Assembly (NCBI RefSeq): GCF_036625195.1
Contig: NZ_JAZKUG010000001.1
Coordinates: 3,906,001 to 3,970,000 of the forward strand
Direction: 5' to 3'
DNA: 64,000 bases
From: Accumulibacter sp.
GTDB taxonomy: Bacteria; Pseudomonadota; Gammaproteobacteria; Burkholderiales; Rhodocyclaceae
In this document: positions 43,440 through 51,361 of the stretch, piece after piece
How positions within the stretch are numbered: the stretch's first letter is position 1
Layout of the letters: each line of letters begins with the position of its first letter
Position numbers and translations under genes: made by a program
Notes under the pieces: generated by a model
The model's input: the letters and a program-made list of their open reading frames with translations, nothing else
The model's database searches: none
Told to the model about the DNA's origin: nothing

Positions 43440-43796
43440 TCAGCGTCGGGCCAGCAACTCGACCACTTCAAGAACGATCCGCTGCAGGCTCCGGTTGCCC
43501 AGTGAGGCATTGCTGAGCTCGGGCGCGCCAGGCTTCCGCTTCTGGTTGTAGAGGTCGATGATCTGCTGCTTCGTCCAGCGCCTGATACTGATGCTCGGCA
43601 CGATGAGCTCATGCTCGGGGTCGAAGAGGAACCCTTCGGCTGTGGCGTCGATGATGCGCCTGCGCTCCTCGCCGACAAGCTTCGTCTTCACCAATCTGGT
43701 CTCGAGTTGCGCCAGTGTTCTCGCGTAAACCAATCTGTCACCCAGGTCGACCAAGACAGGAAACTTTGGCAGTCGGATCAGATAGGCCATCGGCAA
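43440..43796 (-). CDS. Hypothetical protein
   Basis: The 118-residue protein (second ATG at 43790) has a mixed alpha/beta look: YLIRLPKFPVLVDLGDRLVYARTLAQLETRLVKTKLVGEERRRIIDATAEGFLFDPEHELIVPS, then RRWTKQQIIDLYNQKRKP and a basic helical end. I do not recognise a family. It is less extreme in codon bias than its neighbours and stands alone between tamA and a 104-bp MITE. A real gene is likely because the frame is intact and its composition is protein-like. Confidence 0.55.
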   Translation of the reverse strand: MPMAYLIRLPKFPVLVDLGDRLVYARTLAQLETRLVKTKLVGEERRRIIDATAEGFLFDPEHELIVPSISIRRWTKQQIIDLYNQKRKPGAPELSNASLGNRSLQRIVLEVVELLARR

Positions 43797-43816
43797 TCAA
43801 AGGGCACGCGATCAAA

Positions 43817-43920
43817 GGGACAGAATACTAAACTCAACTGCTGCACCAAGCTCATCGTGTCAAGGTGCTGGCGCCGACAGCGGGCAACAGGCAGCCTCGG
43901 GAGTTGAATATACTGTCCCC
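43817..43920. mobile_element. 104-bp MITE with GGGACAGTATACTAAAC-type ends
   Basis: The left end GGGACAGAATACTAAACTCAAC (43817-43838 region) and right end GTTGAATATACTGTCCCC (43903-43920) are inverted and match the ends of the larger units at 14.1, 16.8, 19.2, 20.6 and 24.3-24.5 kb. About 64 bases of interior show no coding sequence. It is the smallest two-ended member of the family in this window. Confidence 0.65.
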
Positions 43921-44038
43921 GCAAATCAACACCCTGGCGACAGGCTGGAATTCTTTCTCCTGACGGTCTATTCTTGTTGCAGAAGCGCCCGCCCGACCCC
44001 TGCCGACCATCCTGCGGCGGCGCGACGGGGAAAGACCG

Positions 44039-44626
44039 ATGCTCCTTGATCGCCTGACCCACCTGGTACCGACGCGCGAACAGCTCGCCAGCAAGCGCTG
44101 CCTGCGCTGGCTGGGCCCGCTGCTGCTCGATCCGCAACTCTGGCGCTGGTCGCGCCGCGGTGTCGCACGTGGCGTCAGCATCGGCGTCTTCTTCGGTCTG
44201 CTGATTCCGGTGGCGCAGATCCCGCTCGCCGTCATCACGGCGATCGCGCTGCGCGCCTGCGTCCCGGCGGCGGTGACCAGCACCTTCGTCACCAACCCGG
44301 TCACCTTCGCGCCGGTGTACTACGCCGCCTATCGCCTCGGGATGTGGATCACCGCCGACCCGGCAGCCGCGGGCGAGCAGCCCAACGTCGTCGCGAGCGA
44401 GGAAGAGACGGGTCTCTGGCAGAGTCTCGGCGACATCGGCTGGCCGCTGCTCGTCGGGCTGACGATCAGCGCCACGGTCGCCGCGCTGTGCTGCCACCTG
44501 ACGATCCACCTCGTCTGGCGCTGGCTCGAACACCGCCGGCAGCAACGCGATGCGCAGCATCAGCGGCCGCGCGCTGGCACCGCCGAGGCGCTGACGACGA
44601 GCGAAAACCGGACACGGCAGGCCTGA
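44039..44626 (+). CDS. DUF2062 membrane protein
   Basis: The 195-residue protein has the DUF2062 pattern: RWLGPLLLDPQLWRWSRRGVARGVSIGVFFGLLIPVAQIPLAVITAIALRACVPAAVTSTFVTNPVTFAPVYYAAYRLG, with two hydrophobic helices and the conserved TFVTNP. A third helix (WPLLVGLTISATVAALCCHLTIHLVW) follows residue 130. It is an inner-membrane protein of unknown role, often near cell-envelope genes. It is monocistronic and convergent with the MFS gene. Confidence 0.9.
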   Translation: MLLDRLTHLVPTREQLASKRCLRWLGPLLLDPQLWRWSRRGVARGVSIGVFFGLLIPVAQIPLAVITAIALRACVPAAVTSTFVTNPVTFAPVYYAAYRLGMWITADPAAAGEQPNVVASEEETGLWQSLGDIGWPLLVGLTISATVAALCCHLTIHLVWRWLEHRRQQRDAQHQRPRAGTAEALTTSENRTRQA

Positions 44627-44676
44627 AGCGGCCGATCGCCGGCAACGCGTCCCGGCCGCTGCCGTGCGCCTTTCCT

Positions 44677-45888
44677 TCAGGTTCCCGGGCGCGCGGCGCG
44701 CAGGCTACCGCCGAGATACCAGAGCCAAGCGCCGACCTGCAGCGCCAGCAGGACGCCGAAGGTTGCCTGGTAGGCATCGCGCGGGCTCAAGCCGCCGGCC
44801 TGCAGCGCATCGACGGCGGCGCCGAAACTCCACTGAATCGAGAACGCGCCGACGAACACCATCAGGTTGAGCGCGGTATTCACGCGCCCGGCCAGGCTGC
44901 CGGCATAGTGCTTCTGCAGCAGCGCATAGGCCAGGTTGCCGACCGAGAAGACGAAGCCGAGCGCAAACCACAGCGGCTCGCTGGGGCCGGTGCCGGTGAC
45001 GATCAGCAGCGTCGCCAGCATGCCCAGGCCCATGCCGGTCTGCAGCACGCGTTCGGCGGAGACTCCGCGCGCGGTGAGCGGGCCGATGCCGAAGGCGATA
45101 CCGAGGAAGCCGAGCAGCATGCCGAGGCTCATCAGCAGCAAGTGATGCGCCGCCGCCGCACGCGGCAGACCGGAAAAATTCATCAGCCACGGTACCGCCC
45201 ACAGACCCTGCAGCGCCATGAAGCCGCCGACGATCAGTGCCGACTGGGGCGTGTAGCGCCAGAAGACGCGGCTGCGCAGGATATCGCGCAGCGCCGTGAG
45301 CTGCCGCAGCAGCGACTCGCCGGCCGCGCCGGCCGCAGGCTTGTCCGGGGTGCGCGAGATCAGCAGCGCGATGACGAGGCCGGCGGCGCCGAGGGCGACG
45401 AACACGGCACGCCACCCGAGAGCCGGTATCGCCCAACTCAGCGGCGTCGAAGCGGTCAGCGCGCCGAACCCGCCGGCGGCCATGATCGCCGCGTTGAGCG
45501 AGGCCTGGCGCTCGACGCCGAACCACTGGCCGAAGGCCTTGAACGACGCCATCAGGCACGCCGAGACGCCGAGGCCGATCAGGCCGCGCGCGACCGCGAG
45601 TTGCGGCAGCGTCTCGCCCAGCGCGAACAGGCCACAGCCGGCGGCGGCGATCAGCAGCAGGCCGGTCTCGACGCGCCGCGGCCCCCAGCGGTCGAGCGCA
45701 ATGCCGAGCGGCAACTGCACGGCGCCGAAGGTCAGCAGGTAAGCCGAGGTCAGCAGGCCGAGGTCGGCGGCGGACACGCCGAGTTCGCGCGTCAGTTCCG
45801 GTGCGATCACGGCATTGACGTTGCGCACGAAGTAGGAGAAGTAGTAGCCCGCCGCGAAGGGCAGGAACACACGCAGCCAGGGATTCAT
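44677..45888 (-). CDS. Major facilitator superfamily transporter
   Basis: The 403-residue protein has twelve hydrophobic segments. The first reads NPWLRVFLPFAAGYYFSYFVRNVNAVIAPEL, and the loop 2-3 motif is GIALDRWGPRR (variant of GxLaDrxGrrr). LISRTPDKPAAGAAGESLLRQ is the central cytoplasmic loop. Similar MFS proteins with FRNVNAVI near the start are annotated as sugar-phosphate or organic-acid permeases; the substrate cannot be told here. The ATG at 45888 is the first that fits the fold; the frame open upstream to 46149 is unlikely. Confidence 0.88.
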   Translation of the reverse strand: MNPWLRVFLPFAAGYYFSYFVRNVNAVIAPELTRELGVSAADLGLLTSAYLLTFGAVQLPLGIALDRWGPRRVETGLLLIAAAGCGLFALGETLPQLAVARGLIGLGVSACLMASFKAFGQWFGVERQASLNAAIMAAGGFGALTASTPLSWAIPALGWRAVFVALGAAGLVIALLISRTPDKPAAGAAGESLLRQLTALRDILRSRVFWRYTPQSALIVGGFMALQGLWAVPWLMNFSGLPRAAAAHHLLLMSLGMLLGFLGIAFGIGPLTARGVSAERVLQTGMGLGMLATLLIVTGTGPSEPLWFALGFVFSVGNLAYALLQKHYAGSLAGRVNTALNLMVFVGAFSIQWSFGAAVDALQAGGLSPRDAYQATFGVLLALQVGAWLWYLGGSLRAARPGT

Positions 45889-46168
45889 CGCGAAAACACC
45901 GGTCAGAGCGATCAAGGAAACAGAGGCAATGCAGGACGCCGGGAACACGGAGAGTGTGCGGCATCGCGGCCGGTAGACGCAATCAGGGACTGCTGGCTGG
46001 CCGCCACACGCCGACGACTCATCCTGCCCGCAACGGTCTGTCCTCCGTGCTCGCCGTGGCCGCCGTCGCCACCTTGGCCAGATGTCGCGCCCGCCAACGT
46101 CCTGATTGCGGCCCTGATCACTCGCGCAACACCGCCCGACAGGCTTCATGAAACATGCCGCGACGTGC

Positions 46169-47785
46169 TCAGCCGCCGCCCTCCCCTGCCGCGAGAAGAG
46201 CGCGCGTCACCGCCTCGGCGACGCGGATGCCATCGATCGCCGCAGAGAGGATTCCGCCGGCGTAGCCGGCGCCTTCGCCGGCCGGATAGAGTCCGCGCAG
46301 ACCGACGCTCTGGCAGTCGTCGCCACGCGTGATGCGCAGCGGTGACGAGGTGCGCGTCTCGACGCCGGTGAGCACCGCGTCGGGCATCGCGAAGCCCCGG
46401 ATCTGGCGATCGAATGCCGGTAGTGCCTCACGGATCGCGGCGATCGCGTAGTCGGGCAGCGCGCCGGCAAGGTCGGTCAGGCGGACGCCGGGCTGATACG
46501 AGGGGATCACGCTGCCGAGCCGGGTCGATGGTCGACCGGCGAGAAAATCGCCGACGAGCTGCGCCGGCGCCTCGTAGGTGCCGCCGCCGAGCTCGAAGGC
46601 ACGCGCCTCGAGCTGGCGCTGCAGTTCGATGCCGGCGAGCGGTCCGCCGGGGTAGTCGGCCGGGGTGATGCCGACGACGATGCCGGCGTTGGCGTTGCGC
46701 TCGTTGCGCGAGTACTGGCTCATGCCGTTGGTGACCACCCGCCCGGCCTCGGAAGTCGCGGCGACGACGGTGCCGCCGGGACACATGCAGAAGCTGTAGA
46801 CCGAGCGGCCATTCCGACAATGATGGACCAGCTTGTAATCGGCGGCGCCGAGCGACGGGTGACCGGCGTGCGGCCCGAGACGCGCGCGGTCGATCAGCGA
46901 TTGCGGGTGCTCGATGCGAAAACCGATCGAGAACGGCTTCGCTTCCATGCGGACGCCGGCGGCGTGCAGCATGGCGAAGGTGTCGCGGGCACTGTGCCCG
47001 AGCGCCAGGATGACATGCCGGGCGCGCAGTTCGCCGCCATCGGCGATGGTCACGCCGACGAGCTGGCCGTCGTCGATCAGCAGACCGCTGACCCGCTGCT
47101 GGAAGCGGACCTCGCCGCCGAGGCGCCCGATCTCATGGCGCATCCGTTCGACCATGCCGACGAGGCGGAAGGTGCCGATGTGCGGCTTGCTGACATGCAG
47201 GATCTCGGCCGGCGCGCCGGCCTTGACGAACTCCTCGAGCACCTTGCGCCCGTAATGCCTGGGATCGCGGATCTGGCTGTAGAGCTTGCCGTCGGAGAAG
47301 GTGCCGGCGCCGCCTTCGCCGAACTGGACGTTCGACTCGGGGTCGAGCTGCTTGCGGCGCCACAGCGCCCAGGTGTCCTGCGTGCGCTCGCGCACCGCCT
47401 TGCCGCGTTCGAGGACGATCGGACGGAAGCCCGCCTGCGCCAGGATCAGCGCGGCGAAGATACCCGCCGGACCGAAGCCGACGACGAGCGGCCGCTCATC
47501 CGGCTCGTCCGGCGCGTGGCCGACGAAGCGATAGCGCATGTCGGGCGTCGGTTGCAGGTGGCGATCGCCGGCCAGGCGGGCGACGACGATCGCTTCGTCG
47601 GCGAGCGCGACGTCGACGCTGTAGATGAAAGCCAGCGCACTGTTCTTGCGGGCGTCGTGGCTGCGCCGGAAGACGCTCAAAGAGCGGATGTCGGCCGGCT
47701 CGACGCCCAGGCGGGCGGCGACCGCCGCCGGCAGCGCGGCGGCATCATGGTCGATCGGCAGGCGGATTTCGCTGACTCGCAACAT
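46169..47785 (-). CDS. NAD(P)/FAD-dependent oxidoreductase (FAD-binding DUF-type, YhiN/HI0933-related)
   Basis: The protein has 538 residues. An N-terminal ferredoxin-like region of about 90 residues (SLSVFRRSHDARKNSALAFIYSVDV) is followed by a Rossmann motif PLVVGFGPAGIFAALILAQAG at about 100. ESNVQFGEGGAGTFSDGKLYSQIRDP, ILALGHSARDTFAML and LYPAGEGAGYAGGILSAAIDGIRVAEAV are characteristic of a widespread FAD-dependent dehydrogenase family. The flavin site is intact. Substrate and pathway are unknown. It is 38 bases downstream of the aldolase gene, on the same strand, so it may belong to the same transcript. Confidence 0.9.
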   Translation of the reverse strand: MLRVSEIRLPIDHDAAALPAAVAARLGVEPADIRSLSVFRRSHDARKNSALAFIYSVDVALADEAIVVARLAGDRHLQPTPDMRYRFVGHAPDEPDERPLVVGFGPAGIFAALILAQAGFRPIVLERGKAVRERTQDTWALWRRKQLDPESNVQFGEGGAGTFSDGKLYSQIRDPRHYGRKVLEEFVKAGAPAEILHVSKPHIGTFRLVGMVERMRHEIGRLGGEVRFQQRVSGLLIDDGQLVGVTIADGGELRARHVILALGHSARDTFAMLHAAGVRMEAKPFSIGFRIEHPQSLIDRARLGPHAGHPSLGAADYKLVHHCRNGRSVYSFCMCPGGTVVAATSEAGRVVTNGMSQYSRNERNANAGIVVGITPADYPGGPLAGIELQRQLEARAFELGGGTYEAPAQLVGDFLAGRPSTRLGSVIPSYQPGVRLTDLAGALPDYAIAAIREALPAFDRQIRGFAMPDAVLTGVETRTSSPLRITRGDDCQSVGLRGLYPAGEGAGYAGGILSAAIDGIRVAEAVTRALLAAGEGGG

Positions 47786-47823
47786 GCTGGGACGCCGGTC
47801 GCCGTTGCCTGGAAAGCCGCCGC

Positions 47824-48468
47824 TCAGGACTGCTGACCGTAGCCGGCGAACTTCGCCAGCACGCGCGTCATCTCGGCGGTGTCGAGGAGCACCGGCGGCG
47901 CGATCTGGCAGGCACGCCAGTACTGCTCGCAGAGCGCCTCGAGTTCGACGGCGAGCGCCAGCGCCCGCGGCAGGTCGCCGCCGATGACGAGCATGCCGTG
48001 ATTCGCCAGCAGGCAGCCGCAGCGGCCGTCGATCGCGCGCAGCACCGCCGCCGACAGCGCCTGCGTGCCGAAGGTGGCGTAGTCGCTGCAGCGCAGGCTG
48101 TCACCGCCGAAGCGGGCGATCATGTAGTGGAAGGCCGGGATGTCGCGGCGCAGGCAGGCGAGGCTGGTGGCGAAGGGCGAATGCGCGTGCAGGATGGCGC
48201 CGGCGTCGGCGCGGCTGGCGTAGAGGTCGCGGTGGAAGCGCCACTCGGACGAGGGCTTGCGGCGGCCTACGGCGACGCCGTCGATGCGGACGTGAACGAT
48301 GTCCTCGGGCTGCAACGCATCGTAGGCCATGCCGCTCGGCGTGATCAGGAACCCCGCCTCGCCATCCGCCGGCGCGCGCACGCTGAGGTTGCCGGCGGTG
48401 CCGCGGTTGAGCCCGAGATCGGCCATCTGCCGCGCACCATCGATCAGCTGCTGCCGCAGTTCAGCCAT
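47824..48468 (-). CDS. Class II aldolase (fuculose/deoxypentulose-phosphate type)
   Basis: The 214-residue protein is of the AraD/FucA fold. GLNRGTAGNLSVR opens the phosphate site, LITPSGMAYDALQPEDIVHV follows, and ILHAHSPFATSLA gives the HAH zinc ligands. LLANHGMLVIGGDLPRAL supplies the third His. It overlaps the mtnA stop by 8 bases. In several bacteria an mtnA-aldolase pair forms the DHAP shunt, which cleaves methylthioribulose- or 5-deoxyribulose-1-phosphate into DHAP and an aldehyde. That role is the best guess here. A MtnB dehydratase has the same fold and cannot be fully excluded. Confidence 0.87.
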   Translation of the reverse strand: MAELRQQLIDGARQMADLGLNRGTAGNLSVRAPADGEAGFLITPSGMAYDALQPEDIVHVRIDGVAVGRRKPSSEWRFHRDLYASRADAGAILHAHSPFATSLACLRRDIPAFHYMIARFGGDSLRCSDYATFGTQALSAAVLRAIDGRCGCLLANHGMLVIGGDLPRALALAVELEALCEQYWRACQIAPPVLLDTAEMTRVLAKFAGYGQQS

Positions 48469-49540
48469 CGGCTTCCTCCGGATGGAGCGTGCGCAGGCGA
48501 TCGGCGGCGCAGCAACCGCGCTCGCTGATGATGCGGTCGACGAGCTGCGCCGGCGTGATGTCGAAAGCCGGGTTGGCGACCGCGGCAGTCGCCGGCAGTT
48601 GCCGCAGTTCGCCGGGCAGCCCGGCGGCGTCGCAGCCACGCAGCAGCCGCAGCTCGTCAGCGGCGCGCTCCTCGATCGGGATCGCAGCGCCGTCGGCAGA
48701 GGCGAAGTCGATCGTCGAGCCCGGCGCGGCGACGAGGAAGGGTACGCCGGCGGCGCGCGCCGCCAGCGCCTTCAGGCAGGTGCCGACCTTGTTGGCGACG
48801 TCGCCGTTGGCAGCGATGCGATCGGCGCCGACGATCACCGCGTCGATGCCGCCGCGCATGAGCAGCAGCCCGGCGGCGTTGTCGGCGATGACGGTGTGCG
48901 GCACGCCGTGCTGGCGCAGTTCCCAGGCGGTGAGCAGGCCCTGGTTGCGCGGCCGCGTCTCGGAGACCCAGACGTGGATGTCGATGCCGGCGTCGAAGGC
49001 GGCGTACACGGGTGCCAGCGCCGTGCCGTGGTCGACCGTCGCCAGCCAGCCGGCGTTGCAGTGGGTCATGATTTCCAGCCGCGCCTCGCCGCGCCGGCCG
49101 GCGAGCAGGAGTTGCAGGCCATGCGCGCCGATCCGCCGGCACTGTTCGACGTCCTCGTCGGCGATCTTCGCCGCCTCGCTCCAGGCGGCGACAGCCCGCG
49201 CAGCCGGCGGCAGCGGCAGCAGGCGGGACTGCATGCGCGCCAGCGCCCAGTGCAGGTTGACGGCCGTCGGCCGCGTCGCCGCCAGCAGCTGCACCGCCGC
49301 CAGCAGTGTCTCGTCGTTGGTGCAGCCATCGAGCGCCAGCGCCAGGCCGTAGGCGGCGGTCACCCCGATCAGCGGCGCACCGCGCACCTGCATGCTGCGG
49401 ATCGCCTCCGCAGCGTCTTCGAGACGGCCCAGCCGGCGGAGGCGGAAAGCGTGCGGCAGCACCGTCTGGTCGATGATGTCGACGGCGCGCGCGCCGGCGA
49501 CCGGCCAGATCGTTCGCAACGGGACGCCATCGACTTGCAT
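48461..49540 (-). CDS. mtnA: S-methyl-5-thioribose-1-phosphate isomerase
   Basis: The 359-residue eIF2B-alpha-like isomerase has IMTHCNAGWLATVDHGTALAP with the catalytic Cys and AVIVGADRIAANGDVANKVGT with the catalytic Asp. The N-terminal TIWPVAGARAVDIIDQTVLPH and SMQVRGAPLIGVTAAYG are standard. It converts methylthioribose-1-phosphate (and deoxyribose-1-phosphate analogues) to the ribulose form. The start at 49540 gives the usual MQVDGVPLRTI; the frame open upstream is not used. It heads a two- or three-gene operon with the aldolase. Confidence 0.96.
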   Translation of the reverse strand: MQVDGVPLRTIWPVAGARAVDIIDQTVLPHAFRLRRLGRLEDAAEAIRSMQVRGAPLIGVTAAYGLALALDGCTNDETLLAAVQLLAATRPTAVNLHWALARMQSRLLPLPPAARAVAAWSEAAKIADEDVEQCRRIGAHGLQLLLAGRRGEARLEIMTHCNAGWLATVDHGTALAPVYAAFDAGIDIHVWVSETRPRNQGLLTAWELRQHGVPHTVIADNAAGLLLMRGGIDAVIVGADRIAANGDVANKVGTCLKALAARAAGVPFLVAAPGSTIDFASADGAAIPIEERAADELRLLRGCDAAGLPGELRQLPATAAVANPAFDITPAQLVDRIISERGCCAADRLRTLHPEEADG

Positions 49541-49881
49541 GGGCCGGCATTCTAGCAGCCGCCGACCCGGCTGCCGACTGCCGATGCCAACAGCCACGCG
49601 GCGAGCGCCACGGCCGCTGCGCAGGAAAACCGCGGCGATGACCAGCGATCGGCAACCAGGGCCGCTGCAATGCGCTTAGAATGGCCGTCTGCGGGCAGGG
49701 TCCGAAGCGGCCCGTTCGACCCGGCGGCTGCCAGGCGACCGGCGGTTGCCGGGGCGGCCAATGGGCAGGCCGTCGATCGAGCGGGATTCGCCAATGCGCG
49801 CTGGCGCTCCGCGGCGCCGGCCGCCCACCCTTCGCCGCAGCCTTCTGCAACCCGTGCGTCACAGCCGTGAGGACCGCAACC

Positions 49882-51045
49882 ATGACCCGACCCAATCGCG
49901 ACGAACATCTTTTCAGCCCCGGACCGAAGCGAATCCTGGCCCTCGACGGCGGCGGCATCCGTGGCGTCCTCACCGTCCAGATCCTGAAGCGCATCGAAAG
50001 CCTGTTGCGTGCGCGCGCCGGCGGTGACGAAACGTTCCGCCTGTGCGACTACTTCGACCTCATCGGCGGCACGTCGACGGGCGCCATTCTCGCTGCCGGC
50101 CTGGCGACCGGCATGTCGGCAGCGGACCTCGAAACCCTCTATCAGGAGCTGGGCGACGCGATCTTCGAACCCGACCTGCTGCGCTGGGGGCTGCTGCGCG
50201 CCAAGTTCTCGAAAGCGCCGCTCGAGAAGGCGCTCAAGCGGCAGTTCGGCGACATCAGGCTCGGCGACCCGACGCGCATCCGCACCGGTCTGGCGATCAT
50301 GCTCAAGCGCTTCGATACCGGCAGCCCGTGGGTCGTGCACAACAACCCGCGCGGCCGCTACTTCAGCCCGCGGCCGGGTGGCAAGGCGCTCGCCAACAGC
50401 GAGTTCCTGCTCTGGCAGATCGTTCGCGCGAGCACCGCGGCACCGCATTACTTCGATCCCGAGAAGCTGGTCGTCGGCCGCGATGCCGCCGGCAAGGATC
50501 AGGCGGGAGTCTTCGTCGATGGCGGCGTCAGCCCGCACAACAACCCATCGCTGCAGTTGCTGATGCTCGCCTGGCTGCGCGGTTATGCGCTGCAGTGGCC
50601 GGCAGGGGCCGACAGGCTGCTGCTCGTCTCCTGTGGTACGGGCATCAACGAGACGGCCCTCGACCCCGGCCAGAAGGCACCCGCAGCGGCCGAGGCGGTG
50701 ATCGGACTGGCGTCGCTGATGGACGATGCGCTGGCGCTCAACGAGCAGCTGCTGCAGTGGATGTCGGTCAGCCCGACGGCGCGGGTGATCGATCGCGAGG
50801 TCGGCGACCTGGCCACCGACCATCCGGGCGGCGGACTGCCATTGCTCACCTACCTGCGCTACAACGCCCATCTCGATGGTGACTGGCTGCGTGCCAACGT
50901 CCGGCAGGATTACAGCGATGCCGACGCGCAGACGTTGCGCGAGATGGACCAGCCGAAGAACATGCCGCAGCTGGTCGAGATCGGCCAGGCGGTCGCCCGC
51001 AAGGTCGAGGAAGGACATTTTCCACCGGTCTTCGACCTCCGTTAG
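49882..51045 (+). CDS. Patatin-like phospholipase
   Basis: The 387-residue protein has the patatin core: ILALDGGGIRGVLTVQILKRIE (oxyanion DGGGIRG), DLIGGTSTGAILAAGLA (nucleophile Ser in GTSTG) and GVFVDGGVSPHNNPS (catalytic Asp in DGG). It is cytosolic with no signal peptide. Such CBASS-like or stand-alone patatins hydrolyse membrane lipids, but no cyclase lies nearby, so housekeeping or defence roles remain open. The ATG at 49882 gives the family N-terminus. A 340-base gap to mtnA on the other side holds the divergent promoters. Confidence 0.92.
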   Translation: MTRPNRDEHLFSPGPKRILALDGGGIRGVLTVQILKRIESLLRARAGGDETFRLCDYFDLIGGTSTGAILAAGLATGMSAADLETLYQELGDAIFEPDLLRWGLLRAKFSKAPLEKALKRQFGDIRLGDPTRIRTGLAIMLKRFDTGSPWVVHNNPRGRYFSPRPGGKALANSEFLLWQIVRASTAAPHYFDPEKLVVGRDAAGKDQAGVFVDGGVSPHNNPSLQLLMLAWLRGYALQWPAGADRLLLVSCGTGINETALDPGQKAPAAAEAVIGLASLMDDALALNEQLLQWMSVSPTARVIDREVGDLATDHPGGGLPLLTYLRYNAHLDGDWLRANVRQDYSDADAQTLREMDQPKNMPQLVEIGQAVARKVEEGHFPPVFDLR

Positions 51046-51361
51046 CCGGCGTGGCGACGCTGCCGGGGAGCGAACCAGAACGCCGGCTGCCGCCGCGCCG
51101 CCGAGCCCCTGCGCGCGGCAACGCCGTGCCCGGCGCATGCTGCCCGGAACGATGACAGCGAGAGTGGCAACTCACTTACAATACCAGTCTGCAAGGCATG
51201 GCAGGGAATCGCCAGCGGCCTGATGGCGGCGGACCGCGCGCCACCCGGCAGTGCTGCCGAAGCCAACCTGTCGGGGAGAGACGCCGGCAAGCGCGGACGC
51301 CCGCAAGGGCTCCGGCGGAGATCGGCGCCAGAGCGGTTTCATCAACAAGAAAGGAGCAGAG
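51046..51361. other. 316-base intergenic region
   Basis: Leader of the acyl-CoA ligase gene. Apart from AAAGGAG at 51351-51357, the ribosome site of that gene, I see no hairpin, repeat or small gene. Confidence 0.5.
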
